From assembly GCA_965153355.1 (NCBI GenBank), contig OZ231126.1, forward strand, positions 102,486,001 to 102,550,000: DNA of 64,000 bases, in the 5' to 3' direction. This DNA comes from Flaccisagitta enflata. Lineage: Eukaryota > Chaetognatha > Sagittoidea > Aphragmophora. Positions 12,125 through 22,259 of the stretch are shown here, piece after piece. The notes beneath the pieces were generated by a model. The model did not search any database, had not been told where the DNA came from, and saw only the letters and a list, made by a program, of their open reading frames with translations. How positions within the stretch are numbered: the stretch's first letter is position 1; the number at the start of each line of letters is the position of its first letter. The position numbers and the translations under genes were made by a program.

Positions 12125-12218
12125 AAAAATTCATTTTTTGAAACAAAATGACTTTTTGAAATAAAATGACTTTTTGAAACAAAATGATTTTTTGAAACAA
12201 AATGAATTTTTGAAACCA
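12125..12218. repeat. Short tandem repeat, about 18-bp unit
   Basis: Five consecutive copies of TTTTTGAAACAAAATGA-like units. Confidence 0.75.
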
Positions 12219-12779
12219 TGTTGGGATTTAGCATGCACATAAGTACAACATATATCTGTATATGGTACATATCAGCTTATGAGCACCCCAATGTGAGCAC
12301 ACAATCACGAATATAAAATGAACATCAAACACTGGAACAATTTACCATGGCCAATATGATTTCAGTTTTCAGTACAGGACAGGTATTTCAGCTTTGAACA
12401 AAGCTATAATAAAATTATTATTAGAATGTTTAACTTGAAATATACTTATTAATGTTTTATATACCAGTAAGAAGTAAAGAATCAGAGTTGAATACTATTA
12501 ATCTTTGATGTTTATGAAGTTGATTATGTTAAAAAACAAAACGCTAAAAAGTAAAAAAAAGAAAGAGAAAAAAGATATGTAAGTAAAAGGTCATTGTTTT
12601 AGTTAATATGACAATTTGTTGTCACAGGACTAACTACATAAAAATGTGCACTGCATATTGTTACTTTGACACTTGCACCTGCTGCATGGAGCTTTGCAGC
12701 CACACGTCACAACAGACCTTTTGATTATGTTGCAGCGTGCAGCGCCGCTGCTTGGAAGAGAAGGGGGCTGCCCAAAAAG

Positions 12780-13295
12780 GAAGAGAAGGAAGAGAACAAG
12801 TCATCCAAGGATCGCACAGGGTCAGCGGTACCCGATGCCCTGCTTAGAGTGATTAGCTGAAGAAGTAGAGTGAGAGCAGGGCAGCGGCCCCAAAGGGCCG
12901 ATGTCCTGTAGGACACAGGGGTGAATTTCCATACGTCCTGAGAGAGCACATTTGGGAATTTTGCATTTTTTTCAATTTTTTGTTAATTTGCCATGTTATT
13001 TAATGGGAACTTGAGGTCTGAGAGGCTGGATATAAGGCCCAAGAGGCTGGATTTGAGGCCAAAGAGGCTGGATTTGAGGCCTGAGAGACTGGATTTGAGG
13101 CCCAAGAGGCTGGATTTGAGGCCCGAAAGACTGGATTTTAAGCCTGAGAGGCTGGATTTGAGGCCTGAGAGGCTGGATTTGAGAGGCTTGAGAAGCTTCC
13201 GGGGGGGGGGGACGGACGGACGGACGGACGGACGTACGCACGTATGGAAATTCACCCCTGTGTCCTACAGGACATTGGCCCTTTGGGGCCGCTGC
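12780..13295. repeat. Family B minisatellite element
   Basis: CATCCAAGGATCGCACAGGG, then TCAGCGGTACCCGATGCCCT, then the terminus GGCAGCGGCCCCAAAGGGCC with TGTCCTGTAGGACACAGGGG at about 12,884-12,920. Nine or so units of GAGGCTGGATTTGAGGCC follow at 13,018-13,190, then a G run, (GGAC)n and the inverted terminus ending at about 13,293. Confidence 0.75.
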
Positions 13296-13424
13296 CCAAA
13301 AAGGAAGAAGAGAAAAGAAAAAAAATGAAAAGCAAAAAGAAAAAGAAAAAGAAAAAGAAAAAAAATGAAGAAAAATCAAATTGAGAGAAAAAGAAAAGTT
13401 TAGAAAAGATTACTTCTTTTCCAA

Positions 13425-14110
13425 CCAAAGTCAGAGGGAGATGGCAGATTCTGTTTAGGTTGCAGAGATGTTGCCCATACCCCTGTTCGAAAATGCCTAT
13501 AGTTTTGGCCCCACTGACAAGTAAATGTTCAACATCAACCATCATCCTTGTATCTGCTTCTTCATGATCGCAATCACTCATAGTTTCGCTTGAGTTGCTC
13601 AAGACATTCTCCTCATGAGTAGCAAAAACCTGTTCTCCTCGTGCATAGGAATGTGCTGTGAGTGCCTCAGCAAGGAATTTGTTGAGGGATGTCTTTTTTC
13701 TGAATCACGAAGAAAATCTTTCCAGTTGTTAGGACATTTGTTAGATGCCTGGACTACCCTTTGAGTTCCCCTTCCTCTCTTTTATCTTGTTGCAGCTTTC
13801 AAGCTGTTTGCTCTGTACACATCAAACACAACATGCTGGGCGCTGAATTTGTAGATCCTAAAAAAGTGATCTACATAAAAAATGACATCCTCAGCATACT
13901 GACTAAATGTTTGGCCAGGTTTTGCCTGTCTCCAATAATAGAGTCTGCCTCCATCATATATATATGAATCAAATGCATCTAAATTATCTGGTAGCTGGTG
14001 GCAGTCACTGATTATGATTTTTGCAAGATCTGACTTTTTACTTGGGAGGTAAAGCTCTCCAAAGTCGGATATAGCACCACGAGCCACGAAACTGTCCACG
14101 TAAAGAAAGA
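13425..14110 (-). pseudogene. Decayed gene fragment with HEEADTR motif (possible FEN/PIN-like nuclease family)
   Basis: Two minus-strand open segments in different frames belong together. The upstream piece (14,099-13,782) ends in VVFDVYRANSLKAATR. The downstream piece (13,602-13,430) contains SDCDHEEADTRMMVDVEHLL. Between them the sequence NWKDFLRDSEK is readable after a frame change. From memory of the family, large invertebrate ORFs of unknown function show the same order: a VFD...SLK..TR block, an NWK.F.. block, then HEEADT followed by an acidic D-T-D block. Those acidic residues resemble FEN/PIN-type nucleases, which is inference. The D-T-D part is missing because the frame runs into A/G-rich repeat DNA at about 13,425. 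No start or complete domain remains, so it is non-functional as it stands. It sits inside a foldback structure and may be cargo or an insertion target. Confidence 0.5.
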
Positions 14111-14589
14111 AAGAAAAAACGAGGAAGAAGAAGATTTTGGGTCAAGGAGGAGGGGAAAAGAAAAAAAAATGGCAAAAAAAGAAGAGAAAGAAAGGATCAG
14201 CACTGAAAGATAAATTAGCTCAAAAAACTTGACATAGAGGGTGAGAAGACAGATTGAAACATACAAAACAGGAAAGGAAGATATAGGACTTCTATTCCTT
14301 TTTCTTATCTTATGTTATGTCATGCAATGTCAATTTGTATGATTCTGTAACATGTAAAAAAGTTTTTTTTATATATCTTTTCCTCAATTTCTTATAAACC
14401 ATCATTTTGCATTATTTTTCACTTAGTTTTATTTTTGCCTATTTTCATCATGTCACATCATGTCATGTCACATCATGAACTTTCATAAACTGACACAATC
14501 TGATTCTTTTTTTATTAACTCGTTTTCCCCCTTTTTTTTAATTATTCACTGAAGTTTTTCTTTTTTTTATTCTTTTTTCTTTTCCCATA

Positions 14590-14940
14590 TTTTTAGTCGC
14601 ATGCACCCCACTCTACACCTTGGTCTGTCGGTTGGTCGGTCCGTCCGAAATATTTTTAAATTTTTTATTGTTTTTAACTTTTATTAACATTTTTTAACAT
14701 TTTTTAACATTTTTTAACATTTTTTAATATTTTTTAACATTTTTCAACATTTTTTAACATCTTTTAACATTTCTAACATTTTTTAATATTTTTCAAAATT
14801 TTACCTTATTAAACATTTCTTAAGTTCTTTTAATATTTTTAAACCTTTTCTGACATTCTCTAACATTTTTTAACATTCTTTAACATTTTTTTAACTTTTT
14901 TTAACATTTTTTAACATTCTTAACATTTCAACATGTTTTT
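14590..14940. repeat. Family A end followed by TTTTTTAACAT minisatellite
   Basis: TTTTTAGTCGCATGCACCCC at about 14,592 with GGTCGGTCCGTCC. From about 14,670 to 14,935 there are some 20 degenerate copies of an 11-12-bp unit TTTTTTAACAT. Confidence 0.75.
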
Positions 14941-15785
14941 GCTCTTTTGTTTGTCATTTCCCAACGCATGGGACTGTTGCCCTTTTGGGCTTGTTTTCAT
15001 GTCCTGTCATGTCATGTCATGTCATGTCACACCATGAACTGACATAAATTAACACATTAACATTATTTTTTCTTTTTTTTGCCTTAACTTCTATTATTCA
15101 CTGAATTTTTTCTTTTTCTTTTCAATTTTTCTTTTTTTTATATCATGTCATGTCATGTCACGGTCAAAAAAACAAAAAATTGCAAAAATGGTTGGGCAAT
15201 TCTTTTTCTCCACATCAAATAGGGCCTGTATGCAAAATTTCATGCTTTTATCCAAAATCCTAGTACCTGCACTATTAAAGGCGGAGGCATTGAGAGCCTT
15301 TGAAAAATGGAAAGCTGAGTTAAGTTCGGGTCGCAAAAAAGAATGCACCCCTGAGACAGGGCTCGGCTTGGGTGCACGCCCTGGTGAGGTCTTTTGCTTT
15401 GGTGAACCTTGCTGAAGCAGAGAAGACTTCAATAAATAGCTCTATTCCACCAACAAAAACAAGACTGAATTTTGAAATTTCCATCATTTTATTGTTCTCT
15501 ATTACATTTTCTATTGATTCTCGTCTTTCTTAACAATGCAAATGACATGAAATAAAATCCACTGTTATTAGATGTATGATTCACCCAATAAAAGTCTTGA
15601 ATTAGCGGCTTTACTGAGTTCTTTGATGACAGAAATGGGAAGGACAAAATCTGGCCACGTGACAAAAGAAGACGGAGAAAACGTGCACACAAGTCAACCG
15701 CACCAAAGGTAGGACAGAAGAAAGGGCGAACAGACAAACTGACAAAAGACATAAAAGATAAGCTCCATTCACACCATTCGGTCAA

Positions 15786-15900
15786 TCAGTCTTAAGTTAC
15801 TGCTCCTGCCCAAATGCCCTATTGACCCTCTCCATCACTGCTCCTGCCCACCTGCACGCAACATAACCTTGTATCTGGCCTTGTTTGTATATCAGGCTCC
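15786..15900 (-). repeat. Family A end fragment
   Basis: Two consecutive CTGCTCCTGCCCA segments, then ACCTGCACGCAACATAACC and TTGTATCTGGCCTTGTTT, the same end as near 240 and 51,530. Confidence 0.6.
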
Positions 15901-16299
15901 AAAACGATTGGGAACTGGAAAGAAAAGGAAGAGAAGAACCAGAAAACGACAACGACGGAAAGCTGACAGGATTTTATTCCAAGAATTTATCATGGTATTT
16001 AAAGCAAACACTTAGTCATTGAATTTTATTTCACTTTTCTTGGCCAATTGACATTTAAAAGAATTAAAAAAATTTTTAGAGTCGTGATATGCATAAAGCA
16101 ATTTAGAATATTCTTATTTGTTTTAGCAAATAACTGTCTTAAAACGATGATCATTGTATCATGATGGCAATAAAACATATTAATTCAAATACATCACTTT
16201 TGTGTTAGTCCTGCCGTTTCCAAATAGTACTACACTGATTTGATTGTCAATCATCAATCTATTCAGCTAATAACCTAGCAGAACTGCACTCACACGATT

Positions 16300-16800
16300 C
16301 GTCATGAATGGGGTTTACATTTACAAACAAACCATTGTCCAATTCTTTGACATTCCACCCAAAATTGTGTGCTGAATGCCGGTAAACAGTCACAAAATAT
16401 TTTTAGCTGTAGTATTTTTGTCCATCACCCTCTCAACCAAAGGTATCGAAAATGCAAATCAGCACTGAGCAATAAGGAGTCACTTTGATATTAATGTCTG
16501 TCAAGACCCATAATATCGAGATCATTGTATTGAGTAATTAGTTATTGAACAATTGAATTGTCTGGTCTGGTAGTAGACAGTCCCTACCTCAGTTGATGCT
16601 GGAACAGCTCGTCAACTGCATCTTCTATGCTCTTGTCAAGTCTTGAAGGTGCCTTGTCAGATTCTTTTTTATGCGTGAAAGTGCTTTTGTTCCATGGTTA
16701 GGTATTGGTTTGTACATTGTTTATGCCTCTTTGAGGGCTTCAGATAATTAGAATGCTCAAGCACCACATCAACCGCTTCTTAAAGGGTGATGAAAGATTT
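16300..16800 (-). repeat. Family C dispersed repeat, inverted copy
   Basis: Reverse complement of the copy at 3,070-3,610: CAAACCATTGTCCAATTCTT, GCTGAATGCCGGTAAAC and, further on, CGTCAACTGCATCTTCTATG and CATCAACCGCTTCTTA in mirrored order. With the first copy it brackets about 12.7 kb. Whether the pair are true ends of one element is unknown. Confidence 0.65.
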
Positions 16801-16929
16801 CCAGTTGAGTTACCATGCATTGGAACCTGCAGTGTTCATTTCAATATGTTGCTGAAAAAGTGGTTTTATTATTTCTAAAAGGTTTCATTTTCAACGTTTG
16901 AAAATAACCATAGGCCTTCCGACAGTATG

Positions 16930-17690
16930 TTTTTTCACGTTTGTAAAATTCTATGACGATGTATTTAAAAAAGTAGTAGAGATAGTTGACTTTTGAAAAA
17001 AGTTCCTTGAAGGTATGGGAGATGCAATTTACGATGTGTAATTCCCTGGACTTTTTGACAAAAATCTGAACCTCTTGACACATGAAGAAATGTTGATGAA
17101 AAACAGCAAAAAAAGCCGTCATTTGGGGCATTTGGTTGGACTTTTTTTTTGATTGCTTTTATTTCTTAATGAATTGAGCTACAGATACCAGATTGGTCTC
17201 AAATTAAAGCTTTTTTACAATGTCTTTTAGGAATACAATGAGAAACCTTTTTTTCAACAGAATACCGCGTTTGGCATGAAGAAACTTTGTTTCTTTATCA
17301 AAATTTGGATCAAGAGTTGATTCATTGTCCATGCAATACTCTAAGATATCAAGTGAAAATTTCAACTAAAGTGTTCCTAAAAACTACTTCAAAATACCTT
17401 CCATCTGAGACCAATCTGGTGTCAGTAGCTCAAACTGTTTGGAAATGAGAGCAATTTGAAGGAAGACAGTACATTCGACAAGGTTTTGGGAATTGAAATT
17501 TTGGATATGATTACATCTTGCTCTTAATGTGTTCAAAGGATCAAATTTTTGTAAAAAAATCCTGGCATTCACATATCATAGAATGCATTTACCATACCTT
17601 CCAGGAACATTTTACAAAAATCAATTATCTCAACTACTTTTTGAGCAATATCGTCATAGAATTTTACAAACAAGAAAAAACATACATTGT
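16930..17690. mobile_element. Foldback element, about 310-bp arms with a short loop
   Basis: ACGTTTGTAAAATTCTATGA at about 16,937 mirrors TCATAGAATTTTACAAACAA at about 17,654. Pairing continues inward through CAGATACCAGATTGGTCTCA (about 17,184) against the mirrored TGAGACCAATCTGGTGTCAG (about 17,406), leaving a loop of roughly 130-150 bp. No coding sequence. Confidence 0.65.
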
Positions 17691-17756
17691 GATTTACTAA
17701 TCAGTCTTTATGATTTGGTACTGCCAAAAGTTTCATTTTCTCAAAATTTTCTTTTT

Positions 17757-18430
17757 CTCTCTTTTTTGGGCAGCGGCCCCGAAGGGGACGAAGTCCTGTA
17801 GAACACAGGGGGACTTTCGTTCGTCCGTTCGTTCGTTCGTCCGTGCGTCCCCCCCTCAGGCCCTTCAGGCCTCAAATCTGGCCTCTCAGGCCTCAAATTT
17901 TGCCTCTCAGGCCTCAAATTCAACCTCTCAGGCCTCAAATCTGGCCTCTCAAGCCTCAAATTAGGCCTCTCAGACCTCAAATCCAAATTCTCAGGCCTCA
18001 AACCTGGCCTCTCAGGCCTCAAATTAGGCCTCTCAGGCTTCATATCAGCAATCTAAGCCTCAATTTATTGCTCTCAGGCTTCAAATCAGTTCTCTGATTT
18101 CAAGCTTTGATCCAGCTCTCCCAAGCCTCAAGTCAGCCCTCTCAAGCTTCCAATTGGCATTCTTAGGCCCTAAATCAACCTTCTTAGACCTCAGTTTAGG
18201 CTCTTGAAGGCTTTTGGTCAGCCCTTTATAGCATCTCATCCCCTTACTCAGGCAGGACGAACGAAAGTCCCCCTGTGTTCTACAGGACTTCGTCCCCTTC
18301 GGGGCCGCTGCCCTGCTTCCCCCTCCCTCCAATTCACAATCACTCAAAGCAGGGCAACGGGTATCGCTGACCACATATTGCCCTTGGGCGACCTGTTCCC
18401 CTTTGATTTCCTTCCCCACCTCCAGACCCT
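17757..18430. repeat. Family B minisatellite element, best-preserved copy
   Basis: GGCAGCGGCCCCGAAGGGGA with CGAAGTCCTGTAGAACACAG at about 17,769-17,808, then TTCGTTCGTCC repeats and about ten 21-bp units (GGCCTCAAATCTGGCCTCTCA) at about 17,856-18,030, then looser units. The exact inverted terminus follows (about 18,255-18,313), then GGGCAACGGGTATCGCTGACC and CACATATTGCCCTTGGGC. The inverted ends are more than 50 bp and nearly identical, which marks this as a mobile unit that carries its own minisatellite. Confidence 0.75.
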
Positions 18431-18589
18431 TTGATTTTTCTTTTTTTGAGGGGGGAGGGAACTCAACTTTATACAGGCCTGAATACAAATACTCAATTTG
18501 AAACTTTGTTCAAGAGCTAAAACCAGCGCCAATTTTGTACGCATACATGGCTACCAAGTGATGGCACAATCAACTGCATGTAACAAATC

Positions 18590-19570
18590 CTGAAATTTGC
18601 TCGCTTTGATAGAGCCAAATGGCCCAAATCCAAGCAAAACGGCCCAAATACAAGCAAAATGGCCCAAAGCTGGTCAGAATCTAGGTATTGGAGGCCACAC
18701 AAAAGGTTTAATGGGCCAAAATGATGAACCTCAGGCCAGAGTCAGGGTTTTCTGGCTAGATTTGGGCCATTTTGCTTGGATTAGGGCCATTTTGCTTAGA
18801 TTTGGGCCATAATGCTTGGATTTGGGCTATTTGAGAGAATTTGGATCAGAATAGGCCCCAAAGGAGACAAAGCCCAAGGATGGGGCAGAAGGGGATGGAT
18901 GTATGGACATACATACGGACGGGCAGATTCCCCCTGTGTTCTACAGGACTTCATCCCCTTTGGGGCCGCTGCCCAAAACAAGCGTTTTGGATACTTTTTG
19001 GACAGCGGCCCCAAAGGGCCGATGTCCTGTAGGACACATGGGTGAATATCCATATGTCCGTCCGTACGTCCATCCATCCATCAGTCCATACATTCCCCCC
19101 CCCCAGGCTTCTCATGCCTCAAATTCCCATCGGATAACATGGGAAATTGTCAAAATGCGAACTTCCCATTGAATAACATGGAAAATTTACAAAAATAAAA
19201 AAATGTGTTTCCCTTTGAATAACATGGAAAATTGATTAAAACTAAGAAAAATGTAAAATTCCTATTGAATAACATGGCAAATTGACAAGAAATTGAAAAA
19301 AATGCGAAATTCCCATTCAGTTTCACAGAAAAATGTCACTGAAATATGCCCTCTCAGGACGTATAGAAATTCACCCCTGTGTCCTACAGCTAATCACTCC
19401 AAGCAGGGCATCGCTGACCATGTCCGATCCTTGGATGACTTGTTGTGTATGGTTGTGTGTGGAGGGGGTGTGGGTTGGGGTGTGGATGGGGTTGGGGTGC
19501 GAAAGAAGGTTGGATGCCCCTGCCCACCCATCCGCAACGATGTTGTGACCCCATGTCACTTGTTTTGTTT
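18590..19570. repeat. Two adjacent family B elements
   Basis: First unit (about 18,590-18,980): GGCCCAAATCCAAGCAAAAC repeats and an inverted terminus. Second unit (about 18,985-19,560): terminus GGACAGCGGCCCCAAAGGGC, tandem CCCATTGAATAACATGG units at about 19,125-19,320, then CCAAGCAGGGCATCGCTGACC and CCTGCCCACCCATCCGCAACG. The second is a near mirror image of the element at 20,460-21,155. Confidence 0.65.
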
Positions 19571-19599
19571 AGAAATGACATTCTAAGTGAAACTGAAGT

Positions 19600-20460
19600 C
19601 ATCATCAAAACTCACTGAAACTTCTGTTAACTTTGGGCACTTATCACTTGGTTGTTTTTTAACCGATTAGATGAAATTCATGATGAAATGAAAGATTTTT
19701 TTGTGTTCTTTGAAATGGCGGCAAGCGCGATCTTCTATCTTTTTTCATTTAGAAGTGTTAACAAAGGTAGAGGGAATTTGAGCTCTTATACTTTTGTAAG
19801 CAAAATCTGATATGCGCGACCTTGAAATTGCAACCTAACTCCTTTCCTCAGCCCCGGGGACTTCAATTTATGTGCTTACTACCTAGGAAAAAAATATAGA
19901 ACCAACTTCAACTTAAGATATCTCGGCTTCAAAAAATAGCAGATACATTTGTAAAAAGATCAAATTAATCTCCATCAAAAAATCTACAAAATGAGTACAA
20001 TCTGGCCCCTGTAGCTTTTTTTGTTTTTTAAAAGATCAAATTAATCTATGTCAAATAATCTACAAGATGAGCGCAATCTGGTCACTGTAGCTTTAGCCGT
20101 TTAGAAATGACAAGTAAAAAAGTAAAAACATGTCTTTAATATCATTAGCCCATAGGAGTCTAACAAAATCAGTGGAACAATAGCATGATTTTATGAAAAA
20201 AATGGTTTACAAATTGCCTTCCAAAGGTAAAATTGGATAAGTTAGTTAAGAAAAGGTTATGTGAAATACTAGTACGATCAGTAGAATGTTTTATGTGATA
20301 TAAGAATGGGAAATCAAACAATTCCTCTGTTGGTTCTTTATTTTTTTCCAAGGTAGTAGAAAGAAAAACACTCCTGGGTGGAGCAGCCAATTGGATAGTT
20401 TTGGAGTATCTGACCTCTAATAACCATAGGCCTTCGTAATGGACATATTCGAGTTCAATG
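19600..20460. other. AT-rich DNA with a two-copy direct repeat
   Basis: GATCAAATTAATCT...AATCTACAA.ATGAG..CAATCTGG occurs at about 19,957 and 20,034, about 77 bp apart. No gene seen; the minus-strand open frame at 20,169-20,390 has no recognisable content. Confidence 0.4.
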
Positions 20461-21155
20461 CAGAAATGCAGGGGGGTTTGGCAAACAAGTGATGCGGGGT
20501 CACAATACCGTTACGGACAGATGGGCAGGGGTGGCCAACCCCCATCTATACCCAACACCCCACCCAACCCCTTTCCATTACAGACATATACAAAACTAGT
20601 CATCCAAGGATCGCACATGGTAAGCGGTACCCGATGCCCTGCTTGGAGTGATAAGCTGCAGAAGTGGAGTGAGAGCAGGGCAGCAGCCCCAAAGGGTCGA
20701 TGTCCTGTAGGACACAGGGGTGAATTTCCCAACGTCCTGAGAAGGAATGTTTGAGGCCTTTGGGGCTACTTTCCTTGTTATTCAGAACATTGAATTTTTT
20801 TCCATTTCATTGTCAATTTTCTATGTTATTCAGTCTGAATTTTGCATGTATTCAAAAATTTTGTATATTTTTCATGTTACTCAATAGGGATTTCCCATAT
20901 TTTCGGCTTCTTGCAAATTGTCTTTGTTATTCAATGGGAATTTCATATCTTTTTTTCATTTCTTTATCAATTTTCTATGCTATTCAATGGGAATTTTGCA
21001 TTTCTTCAATTTTCCATGTTATTCAATGGGAACATGAGGCTCAGAAGCTTTGGTGGGGGGGGAAAGGATGGACGGACAGACGGACCAACGTCTGGAAATT
21101 TACCTCTGTGTCCTACAGGACATTGGCCCTTTGGGGCCGCTGCCCAAAAAGCTTC
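20460..21155. repeat. Family B element, mirror-image copy
   Basis: Runs GATGCGGGGTCACAATACCG, GGGCAGGGGTGGCCAACCCC, CATCCAAGGATCGCACATGG, GCAGCAGCCCCAAAGGGTCG, then TTATTCAATGGGAATTT units (about 20,780-21,040), a G run and an inverted terminus ending near 21,148. Confidence 0.65.
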
Positions 21156-21189
21156 TAAAATGCTTTTTTCCCCACTTTTGGACTCGCAC

Positions 21190-21432
21190 TCACAGATGGA
21201 CCAATGGACGGACGGACAGATGGACGGACGGACGGACGGACGGACGGACGGACGGACGGACGGACGGACGGACGGACGGACGGACGGACGGACGGACGGA
21301 CGGACGGACGGACGGACGGACGGACGGACGGACGGACGGACGGACGGACGGACGGACGGACGGACGGACGGACAGACAGATGGACGGATGGACAAAGCCT
21401 CTTACAGAGTAGCGTGTCCGCAACTAAAAATC
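21190..21432 (+). repeat. (GGAC)n microsatellite with family A end
   Basis: Roughly 45 nearly perfect GGAC units from about 21,205 to 21,385, ending in GACAAAGCCTCTTACAGAGT and the A-type terminus CGCAACTAAAAA. Open frames in all registers (Ser-Val-Arg-Pro or Asp-Gly-Arg-Thr repeats) are artefacts. Confidence 0.9.
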
Positions 21433-21479
21433 TACTAAGAGCATAGTCTGCTGTTGAGTAATATGTCATTTTGATAACA

Positions 21480-21811
21480 AAACTGAGCAGAATGTTGACC
21501 AAATATTTTTTCATTTCCACCATCAAGAAGGGTCTAAAGATTAGCAGACTGACAAAAATATTACAATTGAAAATATTTCGCGACGGTTTACCGGCATTCA
21601 GCACAGAATTTTGGGATGGAGTGACGAAGAATTGGACGATGGTCTGTTTGTATATGTATATCCCATTCATTACAAATTGTGCACAGTCAAACTGACCTTC
21701 CAGACATATTCCGCATTCAAAATTTAATTCTTAGAGTTGCTTCAAGATATGCCTCGCAATCAATCGCAATCTATCTTATTAGCGAATGATGAAAAAAGAA
21801 TTCAACAAAAC
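21480..21811 (+). repeat. Family C partial copy, target of the 9.9-kb transposon
   Basis: AATATTTCGCGACGGTTTAC and GAATTGGACGATGGTCTGTT match the family C copies near 3.5 and 16.4 kb. The transposon that starts at 21,820 sits just to its right. Confidence 0.6.
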
Positions 21812-22259
21812 ATGACTACTAGATGGGACAATAAAACTTTTTTTTCGTCCTAGAAAGAATGGCATCAGTGAAAAGTTTACTTTTTATGTCTACTTTGAGA
21901 TAAAAAAAAGTTTGAGCCTAATTTCCCAATTCTACCTTCCCAGGAGCGATTTTTGTGAATCCCCCTTTAAGGGGTGTGTGGCACCATTGAAAAAAGGCCT
22001 AATTTGTGACTATTTACCTTGTATTCTTCACTTTTCCTTAACAGATTGGTAAAAAACCGTGGGGCTGGTCTTGTTTGATGGCCAATTAGAAGTAGAACAT
22101 AAAATAAGGAGAAGTCGCAGGCAGGGGCCCTCATGGGGTCCACTAGGGGTCCCTACAGGGCCATCAAATGGCCAAAATAGGTGAAAACGGCCAAAAAATG
22201 AGTTTTTTTTTGTTAATGGTTCATCTTAAATGTCATTGAGGAGGAAAATTTTATATCAT

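Larger units (their letters stand above)
11620..15275. mobile_element. Large foldback-like structure with diverged inverted arms
   Basis: A segment at about 11,650-11,745 (GGATAAAAGCATGAAATTTT, then CTTATTTGATGTG, then GGGCAA/TTGCCC) is mirrored at about 15,165-15,265. Both arms then run inward into CATGTCA/TGACATG-rich DNA (about 11,750-11,930 and 14,450-15,160). The interior contains a family B element and a decayed gene on the minus strand (13.4-14.1 kb). Exact ends and target duplication could not be fixed by eye. Confidence 0.5.

Noticed and set aside
21006-21670. Long Ser-Val-Arg-Pro and Asp-Gly-Arg-Thr open frames on both strands
   Set aside because: They are translations of the (GGAC)n microsatellite, which has no stop in any register.
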